64,000 nucleotides of DNA from assembly GCF_051903925.1 (NCBI RefSeq), contig NZ_CP173678.1:3844001-3908000 (forward strand), read 5' to 3'. Shown in pieces: positions 8,445-17,275 of the stretch (positions are counted from its first letter, which is position 1; each line of letters starts with the position of its first letter). The notes under the pieces are model-generated. The model searched no databases, was not told where the DNA came from, and saw only the letters and a program-made list of their open reading frames with translations. The DNA comes from G051903925 sp051903925. GTDB taxonomy: Bacteria; Pseudomonadota; Alphaproteobacteria; Zavarziniales; Zavarziniaceae. The translations under genes were made by a program, and so were the position numbers.

Positions 8445-9386
8445 TCAGGCCAGAAGCACGTCCGGAAGCTTGAAACGCACGTTCTCTTCAACACCGGCAA
8501 GACCCGCAATCTCGATCTCGCCAAAGTCGCGCAAGCGCTCGATCACGCCCTGCACCAGTTCCTCGGGCGCAGAGGCACCCGCCGTAAGGCCGACCACCGC
8601 CTTGCCCGCGAACCACGCCCCCTGCAACTCGCTGGCGTCGTTGACCAGGTACGAGGGCAGGCCCATCTCGGCCCCGATCTCGCGCAGGCGGTTCGAGTTG
8701 GAACTGTTCCGCGCGCCCACCACCACCAGCACGTCGACATGGGAGACAAGCTCGCGCACGGCCGTCTGGCGGTTCTGGGTGGCGTAGCAGATATCGCGCA
8801 CGTCCGGCCCCACGATCGCCGGAAAGCGCTCCTTCAGCGCGTCGATCACCGCCCGGGTATCGTCGACGCTCAGCGTCGTCTGGGTCACATAGGACAGCTT
8901 TGCCGGATCCTTGACCTCAAGCGCGGCGACATCGGCCACTTCCGACACCAGAAGGACGCCGCCAGGAATGCGGCCGCGCGTGCCTTCCACCTCGGGATGG
9001 CCCTCGTGCCCGATCAGGATCACCTCGTAGCCGCGCTGGGCGTAGCGCTGGCCTTCCTTGTGCACCTTCGAGACCAGCGGGCAGGTCGCATCGAGCACGG
9101 GCAGGCCGCGCTCGTTGGCGACGTTCTCGACCACCTCGGCCACGCCATGGGCGCTGAACACCGTCACCGCCCCATCGGGAACCTGGTGCAGTTCCTCGAC
9201 GAACACGGCCCCCTTGGCGCGCAGCGTCTCGACCACATGCTTGTTGTGGACGATCTCGTGACGCACATAGACGGGAGGCCCGTACTTGGCCAGCGCCCGC
9301 TCGACGATGTCGATGGCGCGCTCCACGCCTGCGCAGAACCCGCGCGGCTGGGCCAGCAGGACCTTGAGCTTGGGAGTCTGATCCAT
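8445..9386 (-). CDS. ispH: 4-hydroxy-3-methylbut-2-enyl diphosphate reductase
   Basis: IspH (LytB), 313 residues, performs the last step of the MEP pathway, making IPP and DMAPP from HMBPP with a [4Fe-4S] cluster. The three cluster cysteines are in PRGFCAGVERAI, LDATCPLVSKVH and RDICYATQNRQTAV. Substrate contacts HEIVHNKHVV, SAHGVAE, GHEGHPEVEGT and TQTTLS are present. ATG 9386 is preferred over an in-frame GTG two codons upstream. It lies upstream of hpnH on the same strand (122 bp) and divergent from hpnA, so isoprenoid precursor supply sits within the hopanoid locus. Confidence 0.96.
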   Translation of the reverse strand: MDQTPKLKVLLAQPRGFCAGVERAIDIVERALAKYGPPVYVRHEIVHNKHVVETLRAKGAVFVEELHQVPDGAVTVFSAHGVAEVVENVANERGLPVLDATCPLVSKVHKEGQRYAQRGYEVILIGHEGHPEVEGTRGRIPGGVLLVSEVADVAALEVKDPAKLSYVTQTTLSVDDTRAVIDALKERFPAIVGPDVRDICYATQNRQTAVRELVSHVDVLVVVGARNSSNSNRLREIGAEMGLPSYLVNDASELQGAWFAGKAVVGLTAGASAPEELVQGVIERLRDFGEIEIAGLAGVEENVRFKLPDVLLA

Positions 9387-9621
9387 ACCCACTTCACGAT
9401 GTCCGAGTCGGACGAGGCGGCTCCTGCCGCATGTGCGAAGTCCATAGCATGAGACGCCTCAGGGCTCCAACCCCGCGGAAAGTGTGGGTTTGGCAATACA
9501 CGCCGGGTGTCGCGCCGCTGCATCGACACGGGCTTGGCAGGGTATGCGGCGCTGCTGCGGCGGGCTGACCTGGTGAGATGGACCGGCTATGGTCGCGCCG
9601 CATGACTGATCCGGGTACTTC

Positions 9622-10611
9622 ATGACGATCGCGGTGACCGGTGCGACCGGGTTCGTGGGCTCTGCCGTGGCCAGGGCACTGCTGCGCCAAGGGCACGCGG
9701 TGCGCGTGCTGGCGAGGCCGGGGGGTGACCGACGCAACCTGGATGGCCTCGACGTCCAGGTGGTCGAGGGCGACCTGCTCGACCCCCGCAGCCTGAAGCC
9801 GCTGGTCCAGGGGGTGGGCGCCCTCTACCACGTCGCCGCCGACTACCGCCTGTGGGTGCGCGACCCCGACGCCATGCTGCGCGCCAATGTCGACGGCACC
9901 CGGGCCCTGCTGCGCGAGGCGGCCGAGGCCGGGGTCAGCCGCATCGTCTACACCTCCTCCGTGGCGACGCTGGGCATCGACCCCGGCGGCCGACCCGCGG
10001 ACGAGACGACGCCGGTCGGACTGTCGGACATGGTCGGCATCTACAAGCGTTCCAAGTACCTGGCGGAACAGGCGGTCCTGGAACTGGTGGCGGCCGGCGC
10101 CCCGGTCGTGATCGTCAACCCCTCGACGCCCATCGGCCCGCGCGACGTGAAGCCGACGCCGACCGGCCGCATCCTGGTCGAGGCGGCGATGGGCCGGATG
10201 CCCGCCTTCGTCGATACGGGGCTCAATCTCGTCCATGTCGACGACGTGGCCCAGGGGCACCTGCTGGCCGCCGAGCGCGGGGCCATTGGCGCGCGCTACA
10301 TCCTGGGGGGCGAGGACATGACCCTGGGTGCCATCCTGCGCGCGGTCGCCGCCCAGTGCGGGCGAAGGCCGCCGGTGGTCCAGCTGCCGCATGCCGTGGT
10401 CCTGCCCATCGCCTACGTCTCGGAGGCGATCGCGCGCCTGACCGGCGGCGAGCCCTTCGCCACGGTCGACGGCGTGCGCATGTCGAAGAAGCGCATGTTC
10501 TTCTCGCACGCCAAGGCCACGGCGGACCTGGGCTACCAGCCCCGCCCGGCGCTCCAGGCGATCGTCGACGCGCTGTCCTGGTTCCGGGCCAACGGCTACA
10601 TCCGCCGCTGA
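9622..10611 (+). CDS. hpnA: Hopanoid-associated sugar epimerase HpnA
   Basis: A 329-residue extended-SDR protein (NAD-dependent epimerase/dehydratase fold). The cofactor loop is TGATGFVG at residues 6-13. The catalytic Ser is in VYTSSVATLG and the Tyr-Lys pair in YKRSKYLAEQ. The HpnA-type N-terminal half (VGALYHVAADYRLWVRDP) is well conserved. The exact substrate in hopanoid metabolism is unproven. It diverges from ispH across a 235-bp gap and leads a + strand run continuing with copC, copD and hpnN. Confidence 0.9.
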   Translation: MTIAVTGATGFVGSAVARALLRQGHAVRVLARPGGDRRNLDGLDVQVVEGDLLDPRSLKPLVQGVGALYHVAADYRLWVRDPDAMLRANVDGTRALLREAAEAGVSRIVYTSSVATLGIDPGGRPADETTPVGLSDMVGIYKRSKYLAEQAVLELVAAGAPVVIVNPSTPIGPRDVKPTPTGRILVEAAMGRMPAFVDTGLNLVHVDDVAQGHLLAAERGAIGARYILGGEDMTLGAILRAVAAQCGRRPPVVQLPHAVVLPIAYVSEAIARLTGGEPFATVDGVRMSKKRMFFSHAKATADLGYQPRPALQAIVDALSWFRANGYIRR

Positions 10612-10710
10612 TCCCGCGTCGATTGCGGCATAGCCGCGCGACAGGCCCGCCGCCCGGTTTCCGTGCCGCGGGCCATCTGCTAGTGCGGATGCGTTCGGAA
10701 GGAGCCCAAC

Positions 10711-11112
10711 ATGCGCCGTCTCGTCCGGGGTCCAGCCCAGGGCATCGCCCTGACCCTGATCGCCGCCCTGCTTGTCCTTGGCCTGGGCGTCGCCGCGCGG
10801 CCCGGCCCCGCGCTGGCCCATGCCCTGGTGCTGGAGGCATCGCCCGGCGTGAATGCCAGGGTCAATGGCCCCGACGTGCCGATCCGGGTCGAATTCAACA
10901 GCCGCATCGACAAGGCGCGCTCGCGAATCGTGCTGTTCCTGCCCGACGGCAGCCAGCGCGACCTGGCGCTGGTGGAGGAGGCGAACGACCACCGGCTGGT
11001 CAGCACGGCGACCGGCCTGCAGCCCGGCAAGCATCGCCTGCGCTGGTTCGTGCTGGCCATCGACGGCCACCTGACCCGCGGCGACATTCCCTTCGAGATC
11101 GTCGCCCCCTGA
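10711..11112 (+). CDS. CopC-type copper-binding periplasmic protein
   Basis: A 133-residue secreted protein with a signal peptide ending ...GPALA and a small beta-barrel of the CopC family. Cleavage would leave His as the first mature residue (HALVLEASPG), the usual N-terminal Cu(II) ligand. DGHLTRGDIPFEI near the C-terminus carries the second conserved His. A clear Shine-Dalgarno (GGAAGGAG) precedes the ATG. copD follows after 23 bp. Its placement between hpnA and hpnN is unusual; the pair is functionally a periplasmic copper delivery/uptake module, and any link to hopanoids is inference. Confidence 0.9.
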   Translation: MRRLVRGPAQGIALTLIAALLVLGLGVAARPGPALAHALVLEASPGVNARVNGPDVPIRVEFNSRIDKARSRIVLFLPDGSQRDLALVEEANDHRLVSTATGLQPGKHRLRWFVLAIDGHLTRGDIPFEIVAP

Positions 11113-11135
11113 CCACAGGTCCCTGAGGAACCGCC

Positions 11136-12788
11136 ATGGAGCTGCTGCTCGACATTTTCGGCTTCCTGACGATCGTCCTGCGTGGCTTCGACTTGGTCGC
11201 GCAGTCGATGGCCGTGGGTGGCATCGTCTTCATCGCGGTGATCGCGCAGCCCCTGCAGGGTCGCCTCGGCGTGTCCGGCGCCGCCCTGCTGGACCGCAGC
11301 TACCGGCTGCTGGTCCTGGCCGGCATCGGCCTCGCCGCCTTCAACGGGGCGCGCATCCTGCTGCAGCTGGGCGCCCTGTTCGGGACGATCGACCTCGACT
11401 GGGAAGAGGCCCTGGGCGCCCATTTCGTGACCGCCTGGGGCGTGCGCGCCGCCTGTGGCGTCGCCATCGCGGCGCTGGCGGCCAGCCGGGTCGAAGGCCG
11501 GCTGTGGCTGCTGGTGCTGTTCACGGCGATCCTGCTGCTTGCGGGCATCCTCACCAGCCATTCGATCGCCCGCCTGGACGACCGCGCCATCCTGGCCGCC
11601 GCGACCCTGGTCCACCAGGTGGGTGCCGCGATCTGGATCGGCGGCCTGCCCTGGTTCATCGCCGGCCTGGCCCGCGCCCAGGACGGCCGCCAGACCGAGG
11701 CGATCGGCCGGCGCTATTCCCTGCTCTCGCTCCTGGGCGTGGCCCTGATCCTGGCGGCGGCGGCGCCGATGGTCTGGCTCTATATCGGCTCTGTCCCTGC
11801 CCTCTATGGCACCGCCTACGGGGTGATGGTGGGGGCCAAGTCGGGCCTGATGATCGGGCTGCTGTTCCTGGGCGCCGGCAACTTCTTCATGATCCGCCGC
11901 CTGGCGCGCGATCCGGGCCTGCCCACGCTGCGCCTGCGCCGCTTTGCCGAGATCGAATTCGGCATCGGCATCACGATCCTGTTCGGGGCGGCGTCCCTGA
12001 CCTCAGCCCCGCCGGCGATCGACCTGACCTATGACCGGGCGACGGGCACGGAGATCATCGAGCGCATCACGCCGCGCTGGCCGACGCTGGAGAGCCCGGA
12101 TCATGCCGACCTGGCAATTCCGGCCCTGCAGGCCGAACTGGACCGCCAGGCGGCGGAGGCAAGGGCCCAGGCGCCCCAGGCCTTCGTTCCGGGTGCCGGG
12201 TTCGCCCCGCCGCGCAACGCGCAGGATATCGCCTGGTCCGAGTACAACCACCACTGGGCCGGCATCCTGGTCCTGGCCATCGGGCTTCTGGCGCTGGCCC
12301 AGGCGTCGGGCAAGGTGCCGATCGCCCGCCATTGGCCGCTGCTCTTCCTGGTCCTGGCGGCCTTCCTGTTCGTCCGCTCCGATCCCGAAGTCTGGCCGCT
12401 GGGCGATATCGGCTTCTGGGAGAGCTTCCGCGATTCGGAAGTGGTGCAGCACCGTGTCGTGGTCTTCCTGGTCGTCGCCCTGGGCCTGTTCGAATGGTCG
12501 GTCCAAACCGGTCGCCTGCCGCAGCGGCCCTATGGCGAGGTGATCCCGATGATGATCGCGGTGGGTGCCACGCTGCTGCTGGTGCACAGCCACGCCGTCG
12601 CCAACATCAAGGAGCAGCTGCTGATCGAGATCACGCACATCCCGCTGGCGCTGGCGGGGGTGGCGGCGGGCTGGGCGCGCTGGCTGCAGATCCGCCTGGA
12701 CCCGCCGGGCAACCGCATCGCAGGCTATGTCTGGCCGTCCTGCTTCGTGCTGATCGGCCTCCTGCTGCTGGCCTATCGCGAGAGCTGA
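11136..12788 (+). CDS. CopD-family copper membrane protein (long form)
   Basis: A 550-residue integral membrane protein with about 13-14 hydrophobic segments. The first half (to about residue 290) is a CopD core, thought to move copper across the inner membrane with CopC. An intervening hydrophilic segment (about 290-365) contains the Ala/Gln-rich stretch after ERITPRWPTLESPDHADL. The second half adds about six further membrane segments including HHWAGILVLAIG and LLVHSHAVANIKE, with His pairs that could bind metal. The total length is well above a minimal CopD. It is 23 bp after copC and 4 bp before hpnN, so all three are probably cotranscribed. Confidence 0.85.
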   Translation: MELLLDIFGFLTIVLRGFDLVAQSMAVGGIVFIAVIAQPLQGRLGVSGAALLDRSYRLLVLAGIGLAAFNGARILLQLGALFGTIDLDWEEALGAHFVTAWGVRAACGVAIAALAASRVEGRLWLLVLFTAILLLAGILTSHSIARLDDRAILAAATLVHQVGAAIWIGGLPWFIAGLARAQDGRQTEAIGRRYSLLSLLGVALILAAAAPMVWLYIGSVPALYGTAYGVMVGAKSGLMIGLLFLGAGNFFMIRRLARDPGLPTLRLRRFAEIEFGIGITILFGAASLTSAPPAIDLTYDRATGTEIIERITPRWPTLESPDHADLAIPALQAELDRQAAEARAQAPQAFVPGAGFAPPRNAQDIAWSEYNHHWAGILVLAIGLLALAQASGKVPIARHWPLLFLVLAAFLFVRSDPEVWPLGDIGFWESFRDSEVVQHRVVVFLVVALGLFEWSVQTGRLPQRPYGEVIPMMIAVGATLLLVHSHAVANIKEQLLIEITHIPLALAGVAAGWARWLQIRLDPPGNRIAGYVWPSCFVLIGLLLLAYRES

Positions 12789-12792
12789 GCGC

Positions 12793-15402
12793 ATGTTTCA
12801 TCGCGCGCTGGAGGCGCTGGTCACGACCTCGGCACGCTATGCCCTGGCCACGGTCCTGATCCTGGGCGTGCTGTCCGGGCTGCTCGGCCTCTATGTCAGC
12901 CGCACGACCAGCATGGACACCGATCCGGTCAAGCTGATGTCGACCGAGCTGCCCTGGCGCCAGCGCGAGATCCGCTTCGACGCGGCTTTTCCCGAGAGTG
13001 TCAGCCGCATCGCCATCGTGCTGGACGCCCCCACCCCGGAACTGGGGGAACTGGCGGCCGACCGCCTGGCCCAGGCCCTGCGCGAGCGCCATGCGGCCGA
13101 GATCAGCTCCGTCCATCGGCCGGATGGCGGACCCTATTTCGCACGCAACGCCTTCCTGTTCGAGGACACCGACCAGGTCCAGTCGATCGCCGACAGCCTG
13201 ATCGCCGCGCAGCCGCTGCTGGGTGCGCTGGCCGCCGATCCGTCGCTGCGCGGCGTCATGGCGGCGATGGACCTGGCGGCCGAGGGTATCGCACGGGGCG
13301 AGGCGCCCTTGGCCGACCTGACCCGCGCCTTCGACACCCTGGCCGACAGTGTCGAAGGCGCCCTGGCCGGCCGCTATGTGCCCCTGCCCTGGGCCCGGCT
13401 CGTCACCGACCAGGAACCGGACAAGCGCGCCCTGCGCCGCTTCATCCTGGTCCAGGCCCAGCTCGACTTTTCGGGCCTGTCGCCGGCCGCCGCCGCGGCC
13501 AAGGCGATCAAGGACGAGGCCCAGGCCCTGGGCCTGGTGCCGGAACGTGGCTATCGCGTGCGCCTGACGGGCAGCCCGATCATCGCGGACGAGGAGTTCG
13601 GCACGATCGCCGAAGGGGCCGCCACCTCGACCGTCGCGGCCTTTGTCCTGGTCGGCCTCATGATGGTGGCGGCGGTCGGCTCCTACCGCGCCATCATTGC
13701 GATCATGGCGACGCTGAGCGCCGGGCTGGCCTGGACCTTTGCCTTCGCCAACAGCGTGGTGGGCGCGTTGAACCCCATCTCGGTCGCGTTCGCGGTCATG
13801 TTCATCGACATCGCGGTCGACTTCTCGATCCAGATGACGGTCCGCTATCGCGAGGAGCGGCAGCGCGGGCGCCATCACATGGACGCCCTCCGCGCCACGG
13901 CGGGAGAGCTTGGCGCCTCGATCACGCTGGCCGCAGTGACGACGGCGGTCGGCTTCCTGGCCTTCACGCCGACCGCCTATGTCGGCGTCGCCCAGTTGGG
14001 CCTGATCGCCGGCGCCGGCATGATGGTGGCGCTGTTCCTGAACCTGACGCTGTTTCCGGCGCTGCTCAGCCTGCTGCACCTGCCGCCGGTGCGCTCACCC
14101 ATCGGCTTCCAGTTCCTGCGACCCGCCGACCGCTTCGTCCTGCGCCATCGCAAGGCGATCCTGGGCACGGCCGCGGTGCTGGCCCTGGCGGGATTGGCCC
14201 TGCTGCCCCGCCTCACCTTCGATTTCAACCCGCTGAACCTGCGCGACCCCGAGACGGAGGGGATGTCCACCATCCTGGACCTGATGAAGGATCCCGAGAC
14301 GACGGTGAACACGATCGACGTCCTGTCCGACACCCTGGACCAGGCGGCGGCCCTGGCGCAGCGGCTGGAAACCCTGCCCGAGGTGAAGCAGGCGCTGACC
14401 CTGGCCAGCTTCGTGCCCACCGACCAGGCGGACAAGCTGGCGATCCTGGAGGACGCCAATTTCTTCCTTCAGCCGACGCTGAACCCGCCTGCCGTCGCCG
14501 CACCGCCCGACGATGCCGCCCTGGTCGCGGCCCTGCGGCAGACCACAGCGAAACTGTCGGCGCTGCCGGGCCAGGATGCCGCCACCGCACGCCTGCGCGC
14601 CGCGCTGACCCGCCTGGCGGAGGCCGACGCCGCGACGCGCGCACTGGCCAGCGCCAGCGTGACCGATGGCCTGGCGCCGCTGCTGGACGGCCTGCGCGCG
14701 GCCTTGTCGGCGACGCCCGTGACGCTGGACGATGTCCCCCAGGCGCTGAGGGACGACTGGCTGGCCAAGGACGGGCGGGCCCGGATCGAGGTCTTCCCCA
14801 GCGGCTACGCCAACGACAATGCCGTCCTGCGCCAATTCGTGGCGGCGGTGCGTCCCCTGGCGCCCGATGCGGTCGGGGCGCCGATCTCGGTCCAGGAATC
14901 TGCTGACACGATGGTCGATGCCTTCATCACGGCAACGCTGCTGGCCCTGGCAGCCATTACCGTGGTGCTGGCCCTCATGCTGCGCCGGGTGCACGACGTG
15001 CTGCTCGTGCTGATCCCGCTGCTGTTCTCGGCGATCCTGACCCTGGCGATCACCGTCGTGATCGGCATGCCGATCAACTTCGCCAACATCATCGCGCTGC
15101 CGCTGCTGCTGTCGATCGGCGTGTCGTTCGCGATCTACTTCGTGACGCGCTGGCGCGGTGGCGAGGGCGAGCCGCTGTCCTCCCCCCTGGCGCGCGCCGT
15201 GCTGTTCAGCGGCCTGACCTCGGTCGTGGCGTTCGGCGCGCTGGCGGCATCCAGCCATCCGGGGACGGCCAGCCTGGGCCTGCTGCTGATGATCGCGCTG
15301 GGCATCACCCAGGCGACCGTGTTCCTCCTCCAGCCTGCGCTGCTGGGGCCGCCGCCCGCCGCTTCAGCAACGCCCGCCCCTCAAGCAACTGCCAGCCGAT
15401 AA
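12793..15402 (+). CDS. hpnN: Hopanoid transporter HpnN (RND superfamily)
   Basis: An 869-residue MMPL/RND-type exporter, the protein that moves hopanoids from the inner to the outer membrane. It has an N-terminal membrane helix (about 15-35), a large periplasmic loop, a cluster of five to six helices at about 275-445 containing FAVMFIDIAVDFSIQMTVRY, a second loop, and a final helix cluster from about 710 with IGVSFAIYFVTRWRGG. The N-terminus SRTTSMDTDPVKLMS is typical of the HpnN type. The start is 4 bp after copD. The last 98 bp overlap the 3' end of hpnL on the other strand; the overlapping part encodes only the variable Ala/Pro tail. Confidence 0.93.
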   Translation: MFHRALEALVTTSARYALATVLILGVLSGLLGLYVSRTTSMDTDPVKLMSTELPWRQREIRFDAAFPESVSRIAIVLDAPTPELGELAADRLAQALRERHAAEISSVHRPDGGPYFARNAFLFEDTDQVQSIADSLIAAQPLLGALAADPSLRGVMAAMDLAAEGIARGEAPLADLTRAFDTLADSVEGALAGRYVPLPWARLVTDQEPDKRALRRFILVQAQLDFSGLSPAAAAAKAIKDEAQALGLVPERGYRVRLTGSPIIADEEFGTIAEGAATSTVAAFVLVGLMMVAAVGSYRAIIAIMATLSAGLAWTFAFANSVVGALNPISVAFAVMFIDIAVDFSIQMTVRYREERQRGRHHMDALRATAGELGASITLAAVTTAVGFLAFTPTAYVGVAQLGLIAGAGMMVALFLNLTLFPALLSLLHLPPVRSPIGFQFLRPADRFVLRHRKAILGTAAVLALAGLALLPRLTFDFNPLNLRDPETEGMSTILDLMKDPETTVNTIDVLSDTLDQAAALAQRLETLPEVKQALTLASFVPTDQADKLAILEDANFFLQPTLNPPAVAAPPDDAALVAALRQTTAKLSALPGQDAATARLRAALTRLAEADAATRALASASVTDGLAPLLDGLRAALSATPVTLDDVPQALRDDWLAKDGRARIEVFPSGYANDNAVLRQFVAAVRPLAPDAVGAPISVQESADTMVDAFITATLLALAAITVVLALMLRRVHDVLLVLIPLLFSAILTLAITVVIGMPINFANIIALPLLLSIGVSFAIYFVTRWRGGEGEPLSSPLARAVLFSGLTSVVAFGALAASSHPGTASLGLLLMIALGITQATVFLLQPALLGPPPAASATPAPQATASR

Positions 15403-16321
15403 GGGCGGGTACGAACAGGATCAGGTCGCGCGCGCGCCGGGCCAGGGCCAGGGCCAGCGCCACGTCCGGCGGCAGGCCGACAAGCGCGCCCAGCAGCAGG
15501 AAGCCGCCTTCCTGCACGCCGATGGCGCCAGGCACGATGAAGGCGGCACTGGCGATCGCCTGGATCAGCGCCTCGATCAGGATGGCATCCCAGATCGAGA
15601 CGGTATGGCCCATGAAGTGCAGGACCAGCCAGATCTCGCCCCCGCCCAGGATCCAGCCGACAAGCTGAAGCGCCAGCGACAGGCCGACCCGGTCGGTGCG
15701 GCGCCAGCCCTGGCGCACCGCCCGGTCCAACCGGCGCGAGGTCAGGCCCAGGCTGCCCCAACGGTCGCCGAACAGCTTGCCGACCACGCCCGCCGCCAGG
15801 CTGAACAGGCCGCGCCGCTGGACCACGATGAAGAGCGCCATCAGCGGCAGCAGGATCAGCATGCCCAGCCCCAGGCGCAGGATGATCGCCTGGTCGTCCG
15901 TCCGTAGCAGCAGCAGGCCAAGCCCGACCAGCGTGAAGAGGAACTGGCTCAGCAGCGACAGCGTCATGTCCAGCACCAGGCTGGAAACGGACGGCGCCAC
16001 GCGGAAGCCGCGGCGCAGCATCAGCCGTCCGCAGACCACCTCGCCCCCGACGCGCGCCACGGGCAACAGGCCGTTGACCGCCTCCCGCACCCAGACCAGG
16101 GCGGTCCACAGCACGATCCCGCCCGTCCGCCGCCCCGGCATCAGCACCTGCCAGGCGCGCCCGTTGACCGCCATCGGCACGATGTGGAACAGGCTGGCCA
16201 GCAGGATGCCCCAGCCCGCCGTGGCCAACGCCCCCATGACGTCGGCGAAGCCCTCGCCGATCAGCAGCGCGGTCGCCAGCGCCAGGCCAAGAAGGCCGAG
16301 CAGAGTCCCCAGGCGCAGCAT
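15305..16321 (-). CDS. hpnL: Hopanoid-associated membrane protein HpnL
   Basis: A 338-residue polytopic protein of the lysylphosphatidylglycerol synthase/UPF0104 flippase-like family, with about eight membrane segments. FIVPGAIGVQEGGFLLLGALVGLP near the C-terminus is the conserved G-x-Q-E signature. HpnL is a recurring hopanoid-cluster protein of unknown biochemical role; moving a lipid intermediate is inference. It is the last gene of the minus-strand hpnM-I-J-K-L run, 11 bp after hpnK. The C-terminal 30 residues are Ala/Gly/Arg-rich and lie in the region shared with hpnN. Confidence 0.88.
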   Translation of the reverse strand: MLRLGTLLGLLGLALATALLIGEGFADVMGALATAGWGILLASLFHIVPMAVNGRAWQVLMPGRRTGGIVLWTALVWVREAVNGLLPVARVGGEVVCGRLMLRRGFRVAPSVSSLVLDMTLSLLSQFLFTLVGLGLLLLRTDDQAIILRLGLGMLILLPLMALFIVVQRRGLFSLAAGVVGKLFGDRWGSLGLTSRRLDRAVRQGWRRTDRVGLSLALQLVGWILGGGEIWLVLHFMGHTVSIWDAILIEALIQAIASAAFIVPGAIGVQEGGFLLLGALVGLPPDVALALALARRARDLILFVPALIGWQLLEGRALLKRRAAAPAAQAGGGTRSPG

Positions 16322-16332
16322 GGCTGGTGGCG

Positions 16333-17112
16333 TCAGGCGTCGCGGAACGGTCGGGGCGCCAGCCCCAGGGCAGCCACCCGCGCCCTGACGGCCGGGCTGA
16401 CCAGGGCGGCATGCTCGGCATTGCCCAGGGCCGGGTGGCTGTAGACCTCGGTCGTGCCCGGGCCCAGGCGGTCCAGCGCCGCCAGCACGCGCGCCTCGTC
16501 CATGGCGCCGGTCCAGGCCAGGCCCAGGACCCGGTCATTGGTGGCGATCCCGGCGCGACGCGCCTGGCCCGCCAGAACCGCCGTCCACTGCCGCATCGCC
16601 CAATGGCCAAGGCCGGCGCCGGCGATCCCCTCCTCCCGCGGCAGGCGCAGGCAGCGCATGCCGAAGCGCCGGCCGATCCGCAGGATCAGGCCGGCCACGG
16701 TCGGATGCAGGTGCATGTGCTTGTGCGCGTTGACATGGTCGAGCAAGAGCCCGGTCGCGGCAAAAGCCTCGAACTGGGCCGTGATCTCCGCCTCCAGCTG
16801 GCGGCGCACGGCGGGCCGGAAGTACCAGGAGAAGCCCGACTTCACCAGGTCGAGGGAGAAGCGCCCATCCGCCCCCACCAGGTCCGGCACCGCCTCCGGC
16901 GGCAGGACCGGCGTCGCCTCCACCAGCACGACATGCAGGCCGACACCCAGGGTCGGCAACGCCCTGGCGCGCGCCACCGCGTCGGCTGCGGCGGGTTCCC
17001 CCACCATCAGGCTGGCGGCACTCAGCACGCCGTGGCGGTGGGCATCCTCCACCGCCTCGTTCACGGCGAGCGACGCACCGAAATCGTCCGCCGTGACGAT
17101 CAGCTTCTTCAT
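16333..17112 (-). CDS. hpnK: Hopanoid deacetylase HpnK (YdjC fold)
   Basis: A 259-residue YdjC/ChbG-type carbohydrate deacetylase. HpnK is thought to remove the N-acetyl group from GlcNAc-bacteriohopanetetrol made by HpnI. Metal and catalytic residues are visible in VTADDFGASLAVNEA (residues 5-19), HVNAHKHMHLHP (about 127-138) and EVYSHPALG. I start at MKKLIVTADDFG, since upstream in-frame sequence enters a repeat. A 163-bp gap with a palindromic repeat separates it from hpnJ, while hpnL follows after 11 bp. Confidence 0.92.
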   Translation of the reverse strand: MKKLIVTADDFGASLAVNEAVEDAHRHGVLSAASLMVGEPAAADAVARARALPTLGVGLHVVLVEATPVLPPEAVPDLVGADGRFSLDLVKSGFSWYFRPAVRRQLEAEITAQFEAFAATGLLLDHVNAHKHMHLHPTVAGLILRIGRRFGMRCLRLPREEGIAGAGLGHWAMRQWTAVLAGQARRAGIATNDRVLGLAWTGAMDEARVLAALDRLGPGTTEVYSHPALGNAEHAALVSPAVRARVAALGLAPRPFRDA

Positions 17113-17178
17113 CGTGCGGCCACCCGGAGATCCAACCTCATCCTGGAGGCCCGGCCGAGGACCCCTGACAATTCCGCT

Positions 17179-17254
17179 CATTCCCGCTAAAGCGGCAATC
17201 CAGGGTCACGCAGGACACCGCTTGTGGCCCCTGGATCCCCGCTTTCGCGGGGAC
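17179..17254. repeat. Dispersed palindromic repeat (CCCGCTTTCGCGGG type)
   Basis: An imperfect inverted repeat with 27-nt arms at 17179-17205 and 17228-17254, joined by 22 nt. Each arm carries its own short hairpin, CCCGC-TAAA-GCGG on the left and CCCCGC-TTTC-GCGGGG on the right, followed or preceded by ATCCAGGG. It fills much of the hpnJ-hpnK spacer, so it is transcribed inside the operon and could attenuate expression or stabilise upstream mRNA. The family is different in sequence from the repeats at 6.4 and 37.3 kb. Confidence 0.8.
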
Positions 17255-17275
17255 GCGCAGGGATCAGCGGACCAG

